A stretch of DNA of 64,000 nucleotides, taken from positions 10,044,001-10,108,000 of the forward strand of contig JAGUCH010000001.1 in NCBI GenBank assembly GCA_019096065.1, in the 5' to 3' direction. The notes beneath the pieces are model-generated. The model did not search any database and was not told where the DNA came from. It saw only the letters and a list, made by a program, of their open reading frames with translations. A program made the position numbers and the translations under genes. Source of the stretch: Paracyclopina nana. Taxonomy: Eukaryota; Arthropoda; Copepoda; Cyclopoida; Cyclopettidae. Below are positions 23,101 through 32,700 of the stretch, in pieces. How positions within the stretch are numbered: position 1 is the first letter of the stretch; each line of letters starts with the position of its first letter.

Positions 23101-23608
23101 TGAATGGATTCTTCAAGGGAGCCAGTCAGTGGCCCTTAAAAACTCATTTAATCTGATGATTTTACAAGTATCTTTGAGAAACATTTTATGAATTTTGTTC
23201 TTAAGTTGTTTTTAATGCTACATTTTTAGTTTTTAGTTTTTGCAGTTTTTTCAATTACTTATCACCAGGTGGCACGCCAAAATCTGCTGACTCTTCAAAA
23301 GAGTGAAGCAAACTGAAATGTGGAGCACTGCACAAGCTACAAAAAATAAGTTATGTGGATTATTTCAATACTAATAATACCAAAAAATTCTTTCATGCAG
23401 CGAATATTTGGCATTTTTGAAGAATTATATGCTGGTGCAGATGGAAGCCTTTGAGTCGGGAGCCGGGTGGTTTTTTTGGACAGCCAAAACCGAGAACCAT
23501 TGTGCTCCTGAGTGGGATTACTTATTTTTGCTTAAAAACGGAATTGCTCCCGCGAATCTGTGTCGAAAGCCCCCCGGTATGTGTGCGCAATATAGCAAGA
23601 AGACTTGA
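8192..23608 (+). CDS. GH5 exo-1,3-beta-glucanase, last three exons with a 14.6-kb intron
   Basis: Exons: 8192-8589, 8648-8826 and 23401-23608 (TGA 23606-23608). The 58-bp intron is GT-AG. The 14,574-bp intron runs from GTGAGT (8827) to TTTCATGCAG (23391-23400), and the phases fit across both. The protein follows yeast EXG1-type GH5 (subfamily 9): VLNEP with the acid/base Glu (8320-8322), LDMHHYQGF, VAEWSLAITDC with the nucleophile Glu (8693-8695), then GWFFWTAKTEN and APEW in the last exon, which match the conserved C-terminal end of the family. The enzyme would release glucose from beta-1,3-glucan, in digestion or against fungi. Start codon, signal peptide and N-terminal half lie upstream of the window, beyond the CACTA-like element. 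The family is best known in fungi, so transfer into an animal lineage is possible. The introns argue against contamination. Its stop is 175 bp from the myosin VIIa stop, in convergent orientation. Confidence 0.87.
9144..10090. mobile_element. Inverted-repeat element with GATGATCATC ends, carrying a nested MITE
   Basis: The left arm starting GATTTAGATGACTTAGATGA (9144) is the reverse complement of the right arm ending near 10090. The arms are about 45 bp and include CATCTTTGTCATCTA. It splits a tandem-repeat unit. A third arm copy starts near 44312. A CCCGGTTCCAAC MITE (9389-9542) lies inside, so it is younger than this element. Confidence 0.65.
9389..9542. mobile_element. CCCGGTTCCAAC MITE, copy 1
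   Basis: It is a 154-bp palindrome-like element that begins AGCCCGGTTCCAAC and ends GTTGGAACCGGGCT, with an internal GAGCTAGCTGTGACCTGACT-type block. Close copies lie at 43795-43931, 46024-46177, 46866-47019 and 47694-48205 (the last split by an insertion). Degenerate ones lie near 29525-29620 and 31890-31984. I see no coding region, so it is non-autonomous. The target duplication is unclear by eye. Confidence 0.85.
11709..12250 (+). repeat. Purine-rich minisatellite, 9-bp base unit in 18- and 27-bp higher units
   Basis: Units are combinations of GTTGATGAG and GTGAGTGAG. The centre (about 11890-12020) is a run of 18-bp units and the flanks use 27-bp units. Because periods are multiples of three, three frames stay open for 160-230 codons. 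These frames are artefacts of the repeat and not genes. Confidence 0.9.
12282..12517. repeat. Perfect 118-bp tandem duplication containing half a tRNA-like core
   Basis: 12282-12399 and 12400-12517 read identically by eye. Each begins GTCCGACGCTCTACTGACTG, the reverse complement of a tRNA D-arm with A box (GGTAGCTCAGTCAGTAGAGC), and ends TTAATAGAAGAGACT. It is the inner end of a repeat arm also seen at 37.2-37.8 and 38.95-40.1 kb. The identity suggests a recent duplication or an assembly artefact. Confidence 0.85.
12782..12786. other. Left 5-bp target duplication (CGGTG) of the Transib element
   Basis: CGGTG stands directly before CACAGTG and again at 15957-15961 directly after CACTGTG. The related element at 55.6-56.0 kb has a single CGGTG here (read on its minus strand, about 55976-55980), which gives the empty site. 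Five-bp, GC-rich duplications are the hallmark of Transib and ProtoRAG elements. Confidence 0.93.
12787..12822 (+). other. Left RSS-like end: heptamer CACAGTG, 13-nt spacer, CCAAAAACT
   Basis: CACAGTG (12787-12793) is identical to the consensus V(D)J heptamer. After 13 nt comes CCAAAAACT, 7 of 9 matches to the consensus nonamer ACAAAAACC. The layout resembles a 12-RSS. Confidence 0.8.
13123..15447 (+). CDS. RAG1-like Transib transposase
   Basis: Exons: about 13123-13862, 13931-14800 and 14853-15447, with GT-AG introns of 68 and 52 bp in phase; about 734 aa from the first in-frame ATG at 13123. An upstream exon is possible because GTAAGG stands at 13016. Against vertebrate RAG1: Asp600 corresponds to the Asp of YGLDGSRGHG (14133-14135), Asp708 to that of MCDQKVV (14445-14447), and Glu962 to the second Glu of EEGSEGANK (15130-15132). 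The zinc ligands C727/C730 match NCPFC and H937/H942 match VHKILEH with the same 5-residue spacing. RPLCYWF, GNVARR and the HARQ after the Glu also fit. The Asp-Asp distance is 104 residues against 108 in RAG1. It would cut and join element ends in the nucleus. The C-terminus is a long Asp/Glu tract (15355-15444). The N-terminal third is basic. I see no RING finger. Confidence 0.9.
15448..15920. other. 3' non-coding part of the Transib element
   Basis: It runs from the stop codon to the right end. I see no other open frame or repeat. Possible polyadenylation signals (AATAAA-like) lie near 15630-15640. Confidence 0.5.
15921..15956 (-). other. Right RSS-like end: heptamer CACAGTG, 14-nt spacer, CCAAAAACT
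   Basis: Read on the minus strand from 15956: CACAGTG, 14 nt, then CCAAAAACTCGCATTT. The spacer differs from the left end in sequence and is one nucleotide longer, while heptamer and A-rich block are the same. Confidence 0.8.
16978..17278 (+). repeat. Minisatellite array A (15-bp unit, TATCATA-based)
   Basis: Units alternate between ATGTATCATAGGGAA-like and TTGTATCATAGCACT-like 15-mers. Open frames across it arise because 15 is a multiple of three. Confidence 0.9.
17279..17568 (+). repeat. Two direct copies of a 105-110-bp unit between inverted arrays
   Basis: 17279-17388 and 17459-17568 both start CTGGAATCAGCTGCTTGTGG (first bases vary) and end in AACCAAGCACATAA. About 70 bp of unrelated sequence separates them. 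Array A abuts the first copy and the inverted array B follows the second. Confidence 0.8.
17570..17875 (-). repeat. Minisatellite array B, inverted relative to array A
   Basis: It has the same 15-bp units as array A but on the minus strand (TATGATACATTTCCC on plus). With array A it forms a large imperfect inverted repeat that could fold into a cruciform. Confidence 0.9.
17880..19540. other. AT-rich intronic filler, no feature seen
   Basis: This is very AT-rich DNA with short open frames only. I see no shared repeats, tRNA-like sequence or coding motif. Confidence 0.5.
19548..19755 (-). repeat. Minisatellite array C, same unit and orientation as array B
   Basis: Plus-strand units read TATGATACATTTCCC and TATGATACAAAGTGC. 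It lies near the right end of the candidate 3.1-kb element. Confidence 0.9.
20118..20229 (+). repeat. 112-bp direct repeat, first copy (second at 22026-22135)
   Basis: The block starting AATGATGGTGCAATTTGGGT and running to GCTTAAATAACTTTTT recurs near 22026-22135 with few differences. The second copy lies inside the foldback element described below. Confidence 0.75.
20270..20426. repeat. 157-bp near-palindrome (foldback MITE)
   Basis: AATAGGATTATACACCTCTA near 20270 pairs with TAGAGGTGTATAATCCTATT ending near 20426. The arms are about 55 bp. The loop holds GAGTGAGCGGAGCGAACGAG, a short GAGCG-type repeat. Confidence 0.75.
20430..20955. other. Unassigned intronic stretch
   Basis: A GC-richer patch (20540-20700) is followed by repeated AAGCTT words. 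I see no open frame or motif that I can name. Confidence 0.4.
20959..21024 (+). repeat. tRNA-like sequence (degenerate, Ala-type A box)
   Basis: GGCTCAGTGGTAGAGC is a good D-arm and A box, and GGGTTTAATTCTC is a weakened B box at tRNA spacing. Acceptor stem pairing is poor, so it is a pseudogene or SINE head and probably not a working tRNA. Confidence 0.5.
21030..21645. other. Unassigned intronic stretch
   Basis: This is AT-rich, with no open frame or clear repeat. Confidence 0.4.
21648..23367. mobile_element. Foldback element with arms of about 370 bp
   Basis: 21650-22020 is the inverse of about 22990-23367. Landmarks on the left are AATCCACATAACTTATTTTT near 21650, GCCACCTGGTGATAAGTAAT near 21740 and AAGGGCCACTGACTGG near 21878; all recur inverted on the right. 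A further direct copy of the GGGCCACTGACTGG block lies at 22226-22385, and a second inverted pair lies at 22495-22590 / 22911-22990. There is no transposase. Confidence 0.8.
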
Positions 23609-23782
23609 TTACCGCCCCTGCAGGGTGCATAATGGGAAAAGTAATGAGAAGCATGCCGCCTAATTATTGTAAATATTGCAGAAAAAAGTCATTCGCTGCT
23701 CATTAATGTAGAGTGATGTTGTATTTATCTTGAGTATGTACTGAACATACATTAATTTATGATATCCGTATTGCACAGTTGT

Positions 23783-26700
23783 TCACTTGACCCTCAAGGA
23801 CTTTTGCTTGTTCATGTTCGTGAGCATCAGCGATATGTAGGAGGTGAGGAGGTCATCCATCTTGTAGCCTAACGATGTTTCGCATAGCAATTTCGAGCCT
23901 CTCACGAGGTTGCCTATCGTCATATGGAAGTAGGTGTTGCCCGAGGACCAATTGGAAATGCGGGTGAAGGGATGCGTGACCAGAACCTCCTACAGTGCGA
24001 GCGAGCTGATAAAAAGGCCATTTTGCTACGCATAATCATCATTACCTTGGACTGCGGGTGGATGAGGCTCACGCCCTGCTTGTTGATGGCCACGAGCAGC
24101 ATTTCAGGATAGTTGGGGTCAGTTGTTTGCTTCACTTCGAAAAAGGCTGAGCCGAAGGTCGGCCACCTGAAAATCACCTTGAGAAAGGCCACTTTGGCGT
24201 CCTCGGGAGACATGCCAGAGTCCTGGTTGTAGCATCGAATAATTTCCCTCTTCCAGTCTGCAGTGGACATTTGCTTGATTAAGTCGGAGGGGACCAGCTC
24301 CCGCAACATTTGCGGCAGCATTTGCAACTCCTGCTTCGACTCGCCAAATTTCACTCGGTAGATGTGGGCAGCCAGAGCGGACGCCTCCTCTTTGGTGCAC
24401 TGGTGGTAGCCTTTGAAAGAAGTATTCTAATTAAACCTCTCCATTCCTCTTTCTTAAGGGCGTTCTCATATCGCATTTTAGTTTAACCAAAACTGATACT
24501 GGTTAGACCAAACTGACTTTTGTCCGGACAAAAGTCAGCATTCTTGTAGCGTTTAGTTTAACCAGAATCAGTGTGGTTTAACTAAAATCAGTTTTGGTTA
24601 GACCAAACTGCGATATGAGAACGCCCTTTAAAGACCGGTCAACATTAGTTCAACTCAATATTATAAGAGAGAGAGGACATCGAATCAAACTGAGATGTAC
24701 GCGTGCGCTCAAAATTCTACAAAGGGCTCTTTTAATTAGCCAACTTTTATTAAGGTTGAGTGATTAAGCATTCGGTTACAATCCGATTTAGCCCTTCACA
24801 TGATGCTCAGCTGCATGTGTCGCTCTATGTCCTCTCTCTCTTATAGGGCGAAACTAGAATTACCATATTTCTGCTAGCGGATTTTAGTTGAAACCATGGA
24901 GGGCTGAGAACTGCCTTGTCTAGGTGGACTCGCAATTAAAATTGGCTGGTTCTCTGAATAGAGGTGCAGTATCTTTTGGTTCTCCTTGGTTCTCTAAACT
25001 ACTTGTAGTTTAAAAGATTTCCTATGCTAAATATACCTATTTTCAAAGCCCTAGATTCAAAGATATTATCAAGTTTTTGAGGACTATTTCTAAAAATTAG
25101 GGACAATTCACTACTTTTGGGCTGGCCTTTTACAATTTTCTTAGCTTTTGCCATGCCAGTACAACAACTATAGCATGGCCATCATGATTACCAGAAAATA
25201 CTTTTTCCTCAATTCATTGCAAGAAATGGCTTATTTGTCAAAAAACTGGCTCTTTTTATTGAACCCACACTAGATGAACTTGTTTGTTTTGAACTCACAC
25301 ATAGTGGAGCTGCAAAAAGTAAGGCTATTTTTTCTTATTCGATCCTTCATGCTCAGGTCTGGATATGATGTGACTCATGATCCAAAATTTCTTGACTTTC
25401 ATGAATCTTGCTCAAAATGGTACCATTCTGTTCCTTGAATCAATTGTACTGTTACAAGCTCAAAAAGAGAGCTTTCTTTGTCATTTTGTTGCCTACAACT
25501 CTAAAAAACTTTTTGTTTACTTTTTGTTCGAAGCGCTATTTTTGCCGCAATTGCTACGCACGCTTACTCGTACGCCAAAGAACCAAAAATTCAGCACCAT
25601 CTATTGCATTTTGTCTGTCTTTTGCTCCCCATAGTATTGAGTTGAACCTGTACAGGGAAATGAGTGGACAATATAATGAAAGGGGCCAATACTTTTAAGG
25701 CCGATTGTAGTTATCTGTCTTGTGACCGTTCCAAAATAGATGCAAAGATGATTCAGCAAAAGGTTACGAAGCTTCCAATTTTTGGAGGCACAAACTCAAC
25801 TAGTTTTTTTCTTGGCGTTAAACAAATTAGGCCAAAAGCTTAGGACTGCACTGGTAGAGACAACTTGAGGTAACATTGTTCTTTCACGTCTGTCAGGGCA
25901 AAGCGAAGGGGCGATAAGAAAAAGGGGAAAACTTAAAAAAAATCTCTCAAGTTCTCATCAGCCTTTGAAAAGATTTCATTTTGTTAAAAGTTTTTCTTTT
26001 TGAAAAAAATTAATTCGTTTTTGCAACGCCCCTACTACCTCAACTTTTTCCCTGTCAATTTGGCTGACCAGTCTTTAGAAAAAACATGGAGAAGTTTAAT
26101 TCTAATAGCTGAAATCGCGTTACGCGCTAGCATGTGTTTTACCTCGGAGCAGTTTGGGCAGCTCTTGATGAAAATGGAAGATGACATCGGCGTTGCGATC
26201 CTTGCTCGGCACGGTGTTGGTCCAGAGCTTCTTCATGAAGAAGACTTGGTACGTGAACTGCGGCGTCGTTCCTGCAATGTTATCAAACGTTATTTATGAT
26301 GAAGCCGGTGCAAAATCGTTACTCACCATCGCGATTCGGCCTAGCTTTCTTGATCCAATCCGTGAGGTGCCTGACAAAGTCGAAGAAGAAGTCGCCCTCG
26401 GGCACTGAAATCACCTTGTCAGCGATCTTGACGAAAAGGCTGAACCCTTCGGCTGACTTGAGGTTTAGTCTTTGGGCAATGCTTGCGCAGAAATCCTTGG
26501 CTCTTGTCGAGGAGTCCACCTCGAAAGCCTCATCGGTGTCGTCGGGGAAGTAGACTTTGTGAAATATTTGCGTCGTTTTGTGCTGGATGGCTTCCACTTC
26601 GACCTGGTGCGGCGGGTACTTGCGTTGACCGTGCCTCAAGGTCTTCTGCAGCCTTTGTCCCGAGTCCAGAGCGATAGGGTGGCGTCGCGTGCGTTGGAAT

Positions 26701-29700
26701 AGCGTGAGCTCCTTCATCAGGGCCTGGCTGCACGCAAAGAGGCCGGTGGCGAGCCACATCAGCTCCCACCCGCGCTCCTCGCTCATCCGGTTCCGGTTGT
26801 CCGTCAACTGCTTCATGATCTGGCAGTAGACCTCGTCGCGCAGAATTTCCTGGGATTAGCTCAATTATACCTGTCTGCTCGACCGCGCATTTTGCAGCGT
26901 AACAGTTACAACTTTTTGACTGCAATTAAGCTTTCACTTTGAGACTTTTGCTTGCTTTACCATAAGCAAAAATAACTTGCTGCCAGTTTTAAGCCACAAA
27001 AGGAAAAAGCAGTTTTTGCTGTTGAGGTTTGGTGAATTTTTGCTTCAAAAGTACCTAATATGCTCCACGCATTACGGCAACTTGCTGAACTCGCAGAGTA
27101 GTGGATTTTGGTGAGAGTCTCTCGTTCTCAAGAACAGCTGAACTTTTTTGGGAAAAACATTGACTGGGGTACGACTTAAACTTGAGCTCCGATCGGAACG
27201 AAAACTTGAGTCGGTAGGAAGGCCAAAAGCCGCATTAAATACAGCATGATGTAATAAGCAGTAGAACAAAATACGTCGTATATACTACCCTAACCTTAAT
27301 TTAGACTTTTTTTGTTGGAGCTGCGTTATGGTTCTACTCTCGTCAATTTACACTGCTCTGGCTGAACTTCACTCTAAAAAAGCTGATCAAGTATATGTGC
27401 ACTCACGTGCTTGAGAGGACCCTCGAAGATCTGGTCCGTCAGCTCGTTGCCCGTGCGGGTCCTCCTCGACGGCAAATCGCCCATGTACTTCAAGATGGCG
27501 TGGAACGTGGAGCATGCCTCCTCGCGCAGCTCGTCCTTGTTCATCAGCTTCTTGAGCAGTGGCAGCTTGATGGGCTCGCGGGAGTGGCGCCAGACTTCGT
27601 CGCCACGCCCGCGGCCCCGGGCCGAGGCCAGCGTCAGCGACTTGGAGGCCGTTCTCTTGGGCGGTGGGCGGAAGTGGTCGATGGCGTAGTCCTCGAGCGT
27701 GTGCGGCTTCTCCAGAGGCTCGCTCCCATTGACGGCAGCCGCCCCGAACAGACGCCGGCCGTGTTCGGACGGGTCCATGGTGAAGAGAGCCTGCCATCAA
27801 ATCAGCCTCAATTCGTACACCAATCAGTGCATGGGATGAGCACTTACCAGAATGTCGTCCGGGGGCCTGTTGAGGCACGGCAGAACGTAGACGGCTTCCG
27901 CAGGAAAGTCCCCTCTCTCCTCGGTCCTCTCGCAAGTGCCCGAGCACCAACCGGAGGTAAGCACGGCCTCGCCGGAAGTGTCGTCGTCCAGCAGAATAAG
28001 ATCGCCCTTCACAAAGTTGAGGAACGTGGAGGATCCTTCGCCTGAAAAAGCAGCATGTGCAAATGCATAATTGGGGCGCTGCGTCTCGTGCATACCTGGA
28101 GCCTTGTAGTCCTGCAGGGCAATCACGAACTTGGATCGCTTCTTCAGCCCCTCCAGAAAATAGACGACGAGGTCTCGAATGTCTTCAGCGTTGGGGCTCT
28201 GGAAAGTGAACTCCTCAGAGCGGATGGTGGCCAAAGTGAAGGTCTGCGCAAATGCCTTGTTGCTCCTGCAAAACGGTGAAACTGAAAAGTTTTCCCTCTC
28301 GCTTCTGGCTAAGTTGCGGTACGGACAGGTTGCATGCGAGCTGGCGCTGCCTATGTGCATGGATAACTGTTCATGCGCGAGTCAGCAACGCTAGCTGCAG
28401 CCATTCTCTTTTCAAGTTGCATGCGCGCTTACTTCTGGCTGGAAACCCCGGTAATTTCGGGGAATGACAGCTCCAGCAGAACCTGCTCCTGGTCGTCCAC
28501 CACGTACACCCCGGTCCAATTGACGGCTATGATCACGTCGTTTTTCGGCAAATTCGGCCCCGAATAGCGGAAAGCCTCATAGAAGCGCGAGAAGAGGAGC
28601 GGCCACTTGTACTTGGCGTAGCTCACCACGTCCTCCTTCACCCTGTGCACGGGAACCTTGTCTTTGACGTAGTAGCTCTAAAAAGGAAACGACAGGGGTC
28701 ACGTTAGCTTCTGCAGCAGCAAACAGCATCATGCCTTCTTGTAAGCCTGCAAAATCAGATGATTCCACATCTCGCCGGCGTTGTCCCTCTGCAGGCAATA
28801 GTCAGGAATGTAGTTCGGGATCAAGCCTTGGAGGCGCTCCTCACTGAGGTCGGCACCGTATTCGATGTAGTATTGCTGGGCCGCGATCATGGCCAAATCC
28901 TCCTCCTTCTCACACCGATACTCTCCGAACTTGACCCCGCGGACGTTCTGCTGGTAGATCAGATTGGTGGCAACCGCGTCCTCGGTCGGATCATGCCAGG
29001 GGCTGCCAAGGTATATAGCGGACATTTTAGCGCATATAGAACAATCTCCTCATTTTATAAGGACTTTTGTCGAGTCCGGTCAGCACAGCTACCCAACGAA
29101 AAATTTTGAGCCTAGTTCAAACGCCAAAATAACGTACCCTCTTTGAAAATTTGTGCGTTTTATCCACTTGGAGTTTATGGCTCTATCTTCTGCGTTTTTG
29201 ATCGCGCTTCTTATTTACTGACGAGGTAGCGATAAGCATGCTCAAAGACGCTTAATAATATGAGCAATGCATATTACGTAATATTGACTTGCTACAAGAG
29301 TAAAATCGAAAACACCAAATTTCCGGTTCACCTTCGATTTTTTTGCATAGGTGTTAAGGCAGTTAATAGGGCGTTCTCATATAACAGTTTGGTCTGACCA
29401 AAACTGATTTTAGTTAAACCACGCTGATTCTGGCTAAGGTAAACACTACAAGAATGCTGACTATTGTCCGGACAAAATTGTCAGTTTGGTCTAACCAGTA
29501 TCAGTTTTGGTTAAACTAAAATGAGAACTGGTTGGGTAATACGGTCAAGTCAGATCGAGATGCGAGCGCGCGAGCTAGCTGTGACCTGACTTGTGCTGAT
29601 TTTGCTTGTTCGAATCGCATGATTTGAAAAATGTGCCAAACGGAAATAGTAATATTAGTGCATACCTGAAAATCTCCTTCCTGAAGAAGAGCCTCCATGG

Positions 29701-32700
29701 GGCGTTCCGCTCCTGAGCCCCCTGTTCCTTGGCGTACTGCTCGCACTGGGAAATGGCGTCAAGGACGTGGTCCCCCCCTGAGCCAAGGGAGGACACTTTG
29801 TCAAACAGGGCAATGTAGAGCGAGAACCCGAACTGGTCCTTGAGGCCAATCTTGTCCGACAGCTGGTTGCACAATTCTCTGGCGGTGGTGGCTGAATCCG
29901 CCAGCAACGTCTTGGTGTTGCCGTCCATGAAAGTGATGGGGAGCATCAAGGGCTTCTTGGACTTGGTCGCCTGAAGTTCGAGCCAGGAGGGCGGCTGGTT
30001 GCGGGTGCCGTTGTTGAAGGTTCGCTTGAGCCGCTCCTCGCAGTAGGGAGCGTAGCCAGGAGGGCCATCGCGGATGAAGGAGCGGAGGTGGCGGACGAAT
30101 CGCTCGGACGGGGCGAAGCAGCCCACGCAGAGGCTGAGCAATATCCAGCCGCGAGCATGGCTGCTCTTGCTCGGGTTGTTGGAGAGCTGCTTGCAAATCT
30201 GGCAGTAGATTTCATCGCGCAGCTCCGCGCGCAGGATGCCGTGGCCGATGATGAAGTGCAACTTTTCCAGGTTCGACGTCGGCCTCGATTCGAGCCAAGA
30301 GTTGTACGAGTCCGCGGTGTACTCCTCCTCCTGCAGTTTCTTCTTGATTTCGTCGCCCATTTTGTTCTTGCGCTTCAAGGTGAGCGACACGAGCTTGTGC
30401 CGGATGGACCTCGGCTGCTTTTCCTTCAGGCTGAAAGGAGGAATTAAAGAGTCTGCGCGCATGCAGTGAAAGGCCCATATATTGCATTACCTCGCGGCCG
30501 CGTTGCTCCCCTCCGCCACCGATGAAGCAGCCAAGGCTTCGGGATTGAGGCCCATAGCTTGCGCCTCTTGGAACTCCTTCGACCGAATAAAGTTCCTGCC
30601 CAGCGTTGCAGTCACTTTCATCATCACGGACGAGTTGTCTTTCTCCATGCTGTGGTATCTTGGCTCGGGGAGGTCACCCATGAAGCGCAAGATCGTTATC
30701 CATAATGCGAGGCTAGCCAGCTGGTCGCCCTGCGTCTGCAGCTGTAGCAGCGAGTGCTTGAGGGGCTTTTTCGAGTATTGATGATTCACGTTGCCCTGCA
30801 GACAATGCACTCGACGTAAGCCACGACAGACCTTTAAAAGCTAGTACCTGAAAATAAGTTGCTGCGAACTTGGGGAACTTGTACTCGGACAAGTCCTCGT
30901 AGTCTTCTGGGGACGTGGGAATGCCAGGAATGATATCCCCGTTTTGCACAATCTTGGGCATCGGAAAGTCTCTGAAAGCGGATGGCGCTTGACTTTCGCT
31001 CACGCTGTCCTGCTGGTTTTCCAGGAAGCCAAACATGTCATCGACGACCGCGGAATCGTCGATGGGTTGATCTGCTCTAAACTGGGCCCGCTCCACTCGC
31101 TCCCGGTTCTTCTTCATCATTTCGCGCTCGCGGGCCTCGTTCTCATGCTCCTGTCGCTCGAAGTCGTCGATTCGCTGCTGGAACTTCCGCTCGGCCTCCT
31201 CCCTGGCCTTCTTTTTGCCGTACTTTTTCTCCAGGGCGCGCGCCTCCTCCTCCTTGAGGCGAAGGGCCTCCTGGATCGCCCTCCGCTCCACCTGCAAGGG
31301 GTCATCTCAATCATGCATACATCTATAAGCGAGGTTCGTACCCTCATTTTACGATAGTCCCGCTGGGCGATCATTCTGCGGACGTGCGACTGTATCTTGA
31401 TGGCGGCCCACCGCCTTTTGGCAGCCTCGCGTCGCACCAAGAAGCCCCTGGACCGCGCCTGGAGTCGCATTATGTGGCCACGCAGGTGCCTGAATCGATG
31501 GCTCAGGATTCGTGAGCGAATTACGGCCTGCAGCCTCAGATACCCGTTTCGCATTCGCCGGTATTTCTGCTGGTAGTAATGGGCTCTGTAGTTTTTCTGA
31601 ATCACGATGGCAGCCGCTCGCATTTTCAGGAACCGGCGCCTAGCATACCACCCTGGAAGCAAGTGTCATCATCGAGCAAGCCTCGAACGCACTGATAAGC
31701 TCACCTCGAATGCATCTTTGAAGCACAAGTATTTTTTTGGTAAGCACTCGGTCTCGCTCCTGCTCAAGATAGAGGTCCTGGGCGTCTTTGAGGAACACCT
31801 TGGTCTTGCCAAGTTGATAATCGGACTTGCCAAGCACCGAGGAGCAAATTTTTGCAGTGGCCCCACGACAATCCTAGAAAAAGGCAACATAGCCCGGTCC
31901 CAACGAGGAATATCAACAACAACGGCAAACCAAATAAGTCAGGTCGAGCGAGCAGTAACCCGACTATGCTAATAGCCCCGTTCCAACAAGGGATTTCAGC
32001 ATATCACATATCGTTTCTTTCGCAAGATTACAATTTTGAGATGAATTAGTTTTGGTCATTAGGACAACTTTTTAACTATGAAACTCCGCTCTAGCAATTC
32101 ACTAACCAGTCTCTTGCCTTAAGATAAAATGTGCCCCTAGCTGGCGTATTTAAGTAGCAGCTATTGAAATACATTCAGAGGCTGTTTAAATACACTTTAT
32201 GCTATGAGCTATTTAAATAGCGTGACTATAAAACTAGCGAAAGACTAAGCCGTAAGGCCGATTTCATATTATCGAAGTCAAGCTAAGGCAAGCTAAGCTA
32301 GGTTCTATCTCAGCAAATACTGAGTGTATTGGCACCAAATTAGGTAGGATTCATCAAAATATCAACCTATAGCTGCGTTCCAAATTTGGTTAAGTTCCGA
32401 GGCCGTTTAGAAGAGGTCATTTTTTAAGAAAAGCTAGGTATCATCTAGCTTGTCTGTTTAGGCAGGTAAAGTCGGCCTATGGAAGGGATCCTCAGATTCA
32501 GATGAAATTTGGTATGGTGGCTTATTATGCTCTTCTTATGAATCCTACCAAATTTGGTGCCAATCGACTCAGTAGTTGCTGAGCTATAAGCCTCAAAAGT
32601 ACCTTGCTTTTTTGAGCTTGTCTTTGTGAAATCGGCCTGTAGTTGTGGGCTACCTAGAGATGCCTTTAGGATTGGCTAAAGCAACTGTGGAAAGAATCCC

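Noticed and set aside
27387-28045. Overlapping open frames on both strands in the 27.4-28.0 kb GC-rich stretch
   Set aside because: They are shadows of myosin VIIa exons 12 and 13, which join in phase with the rest of the gene.
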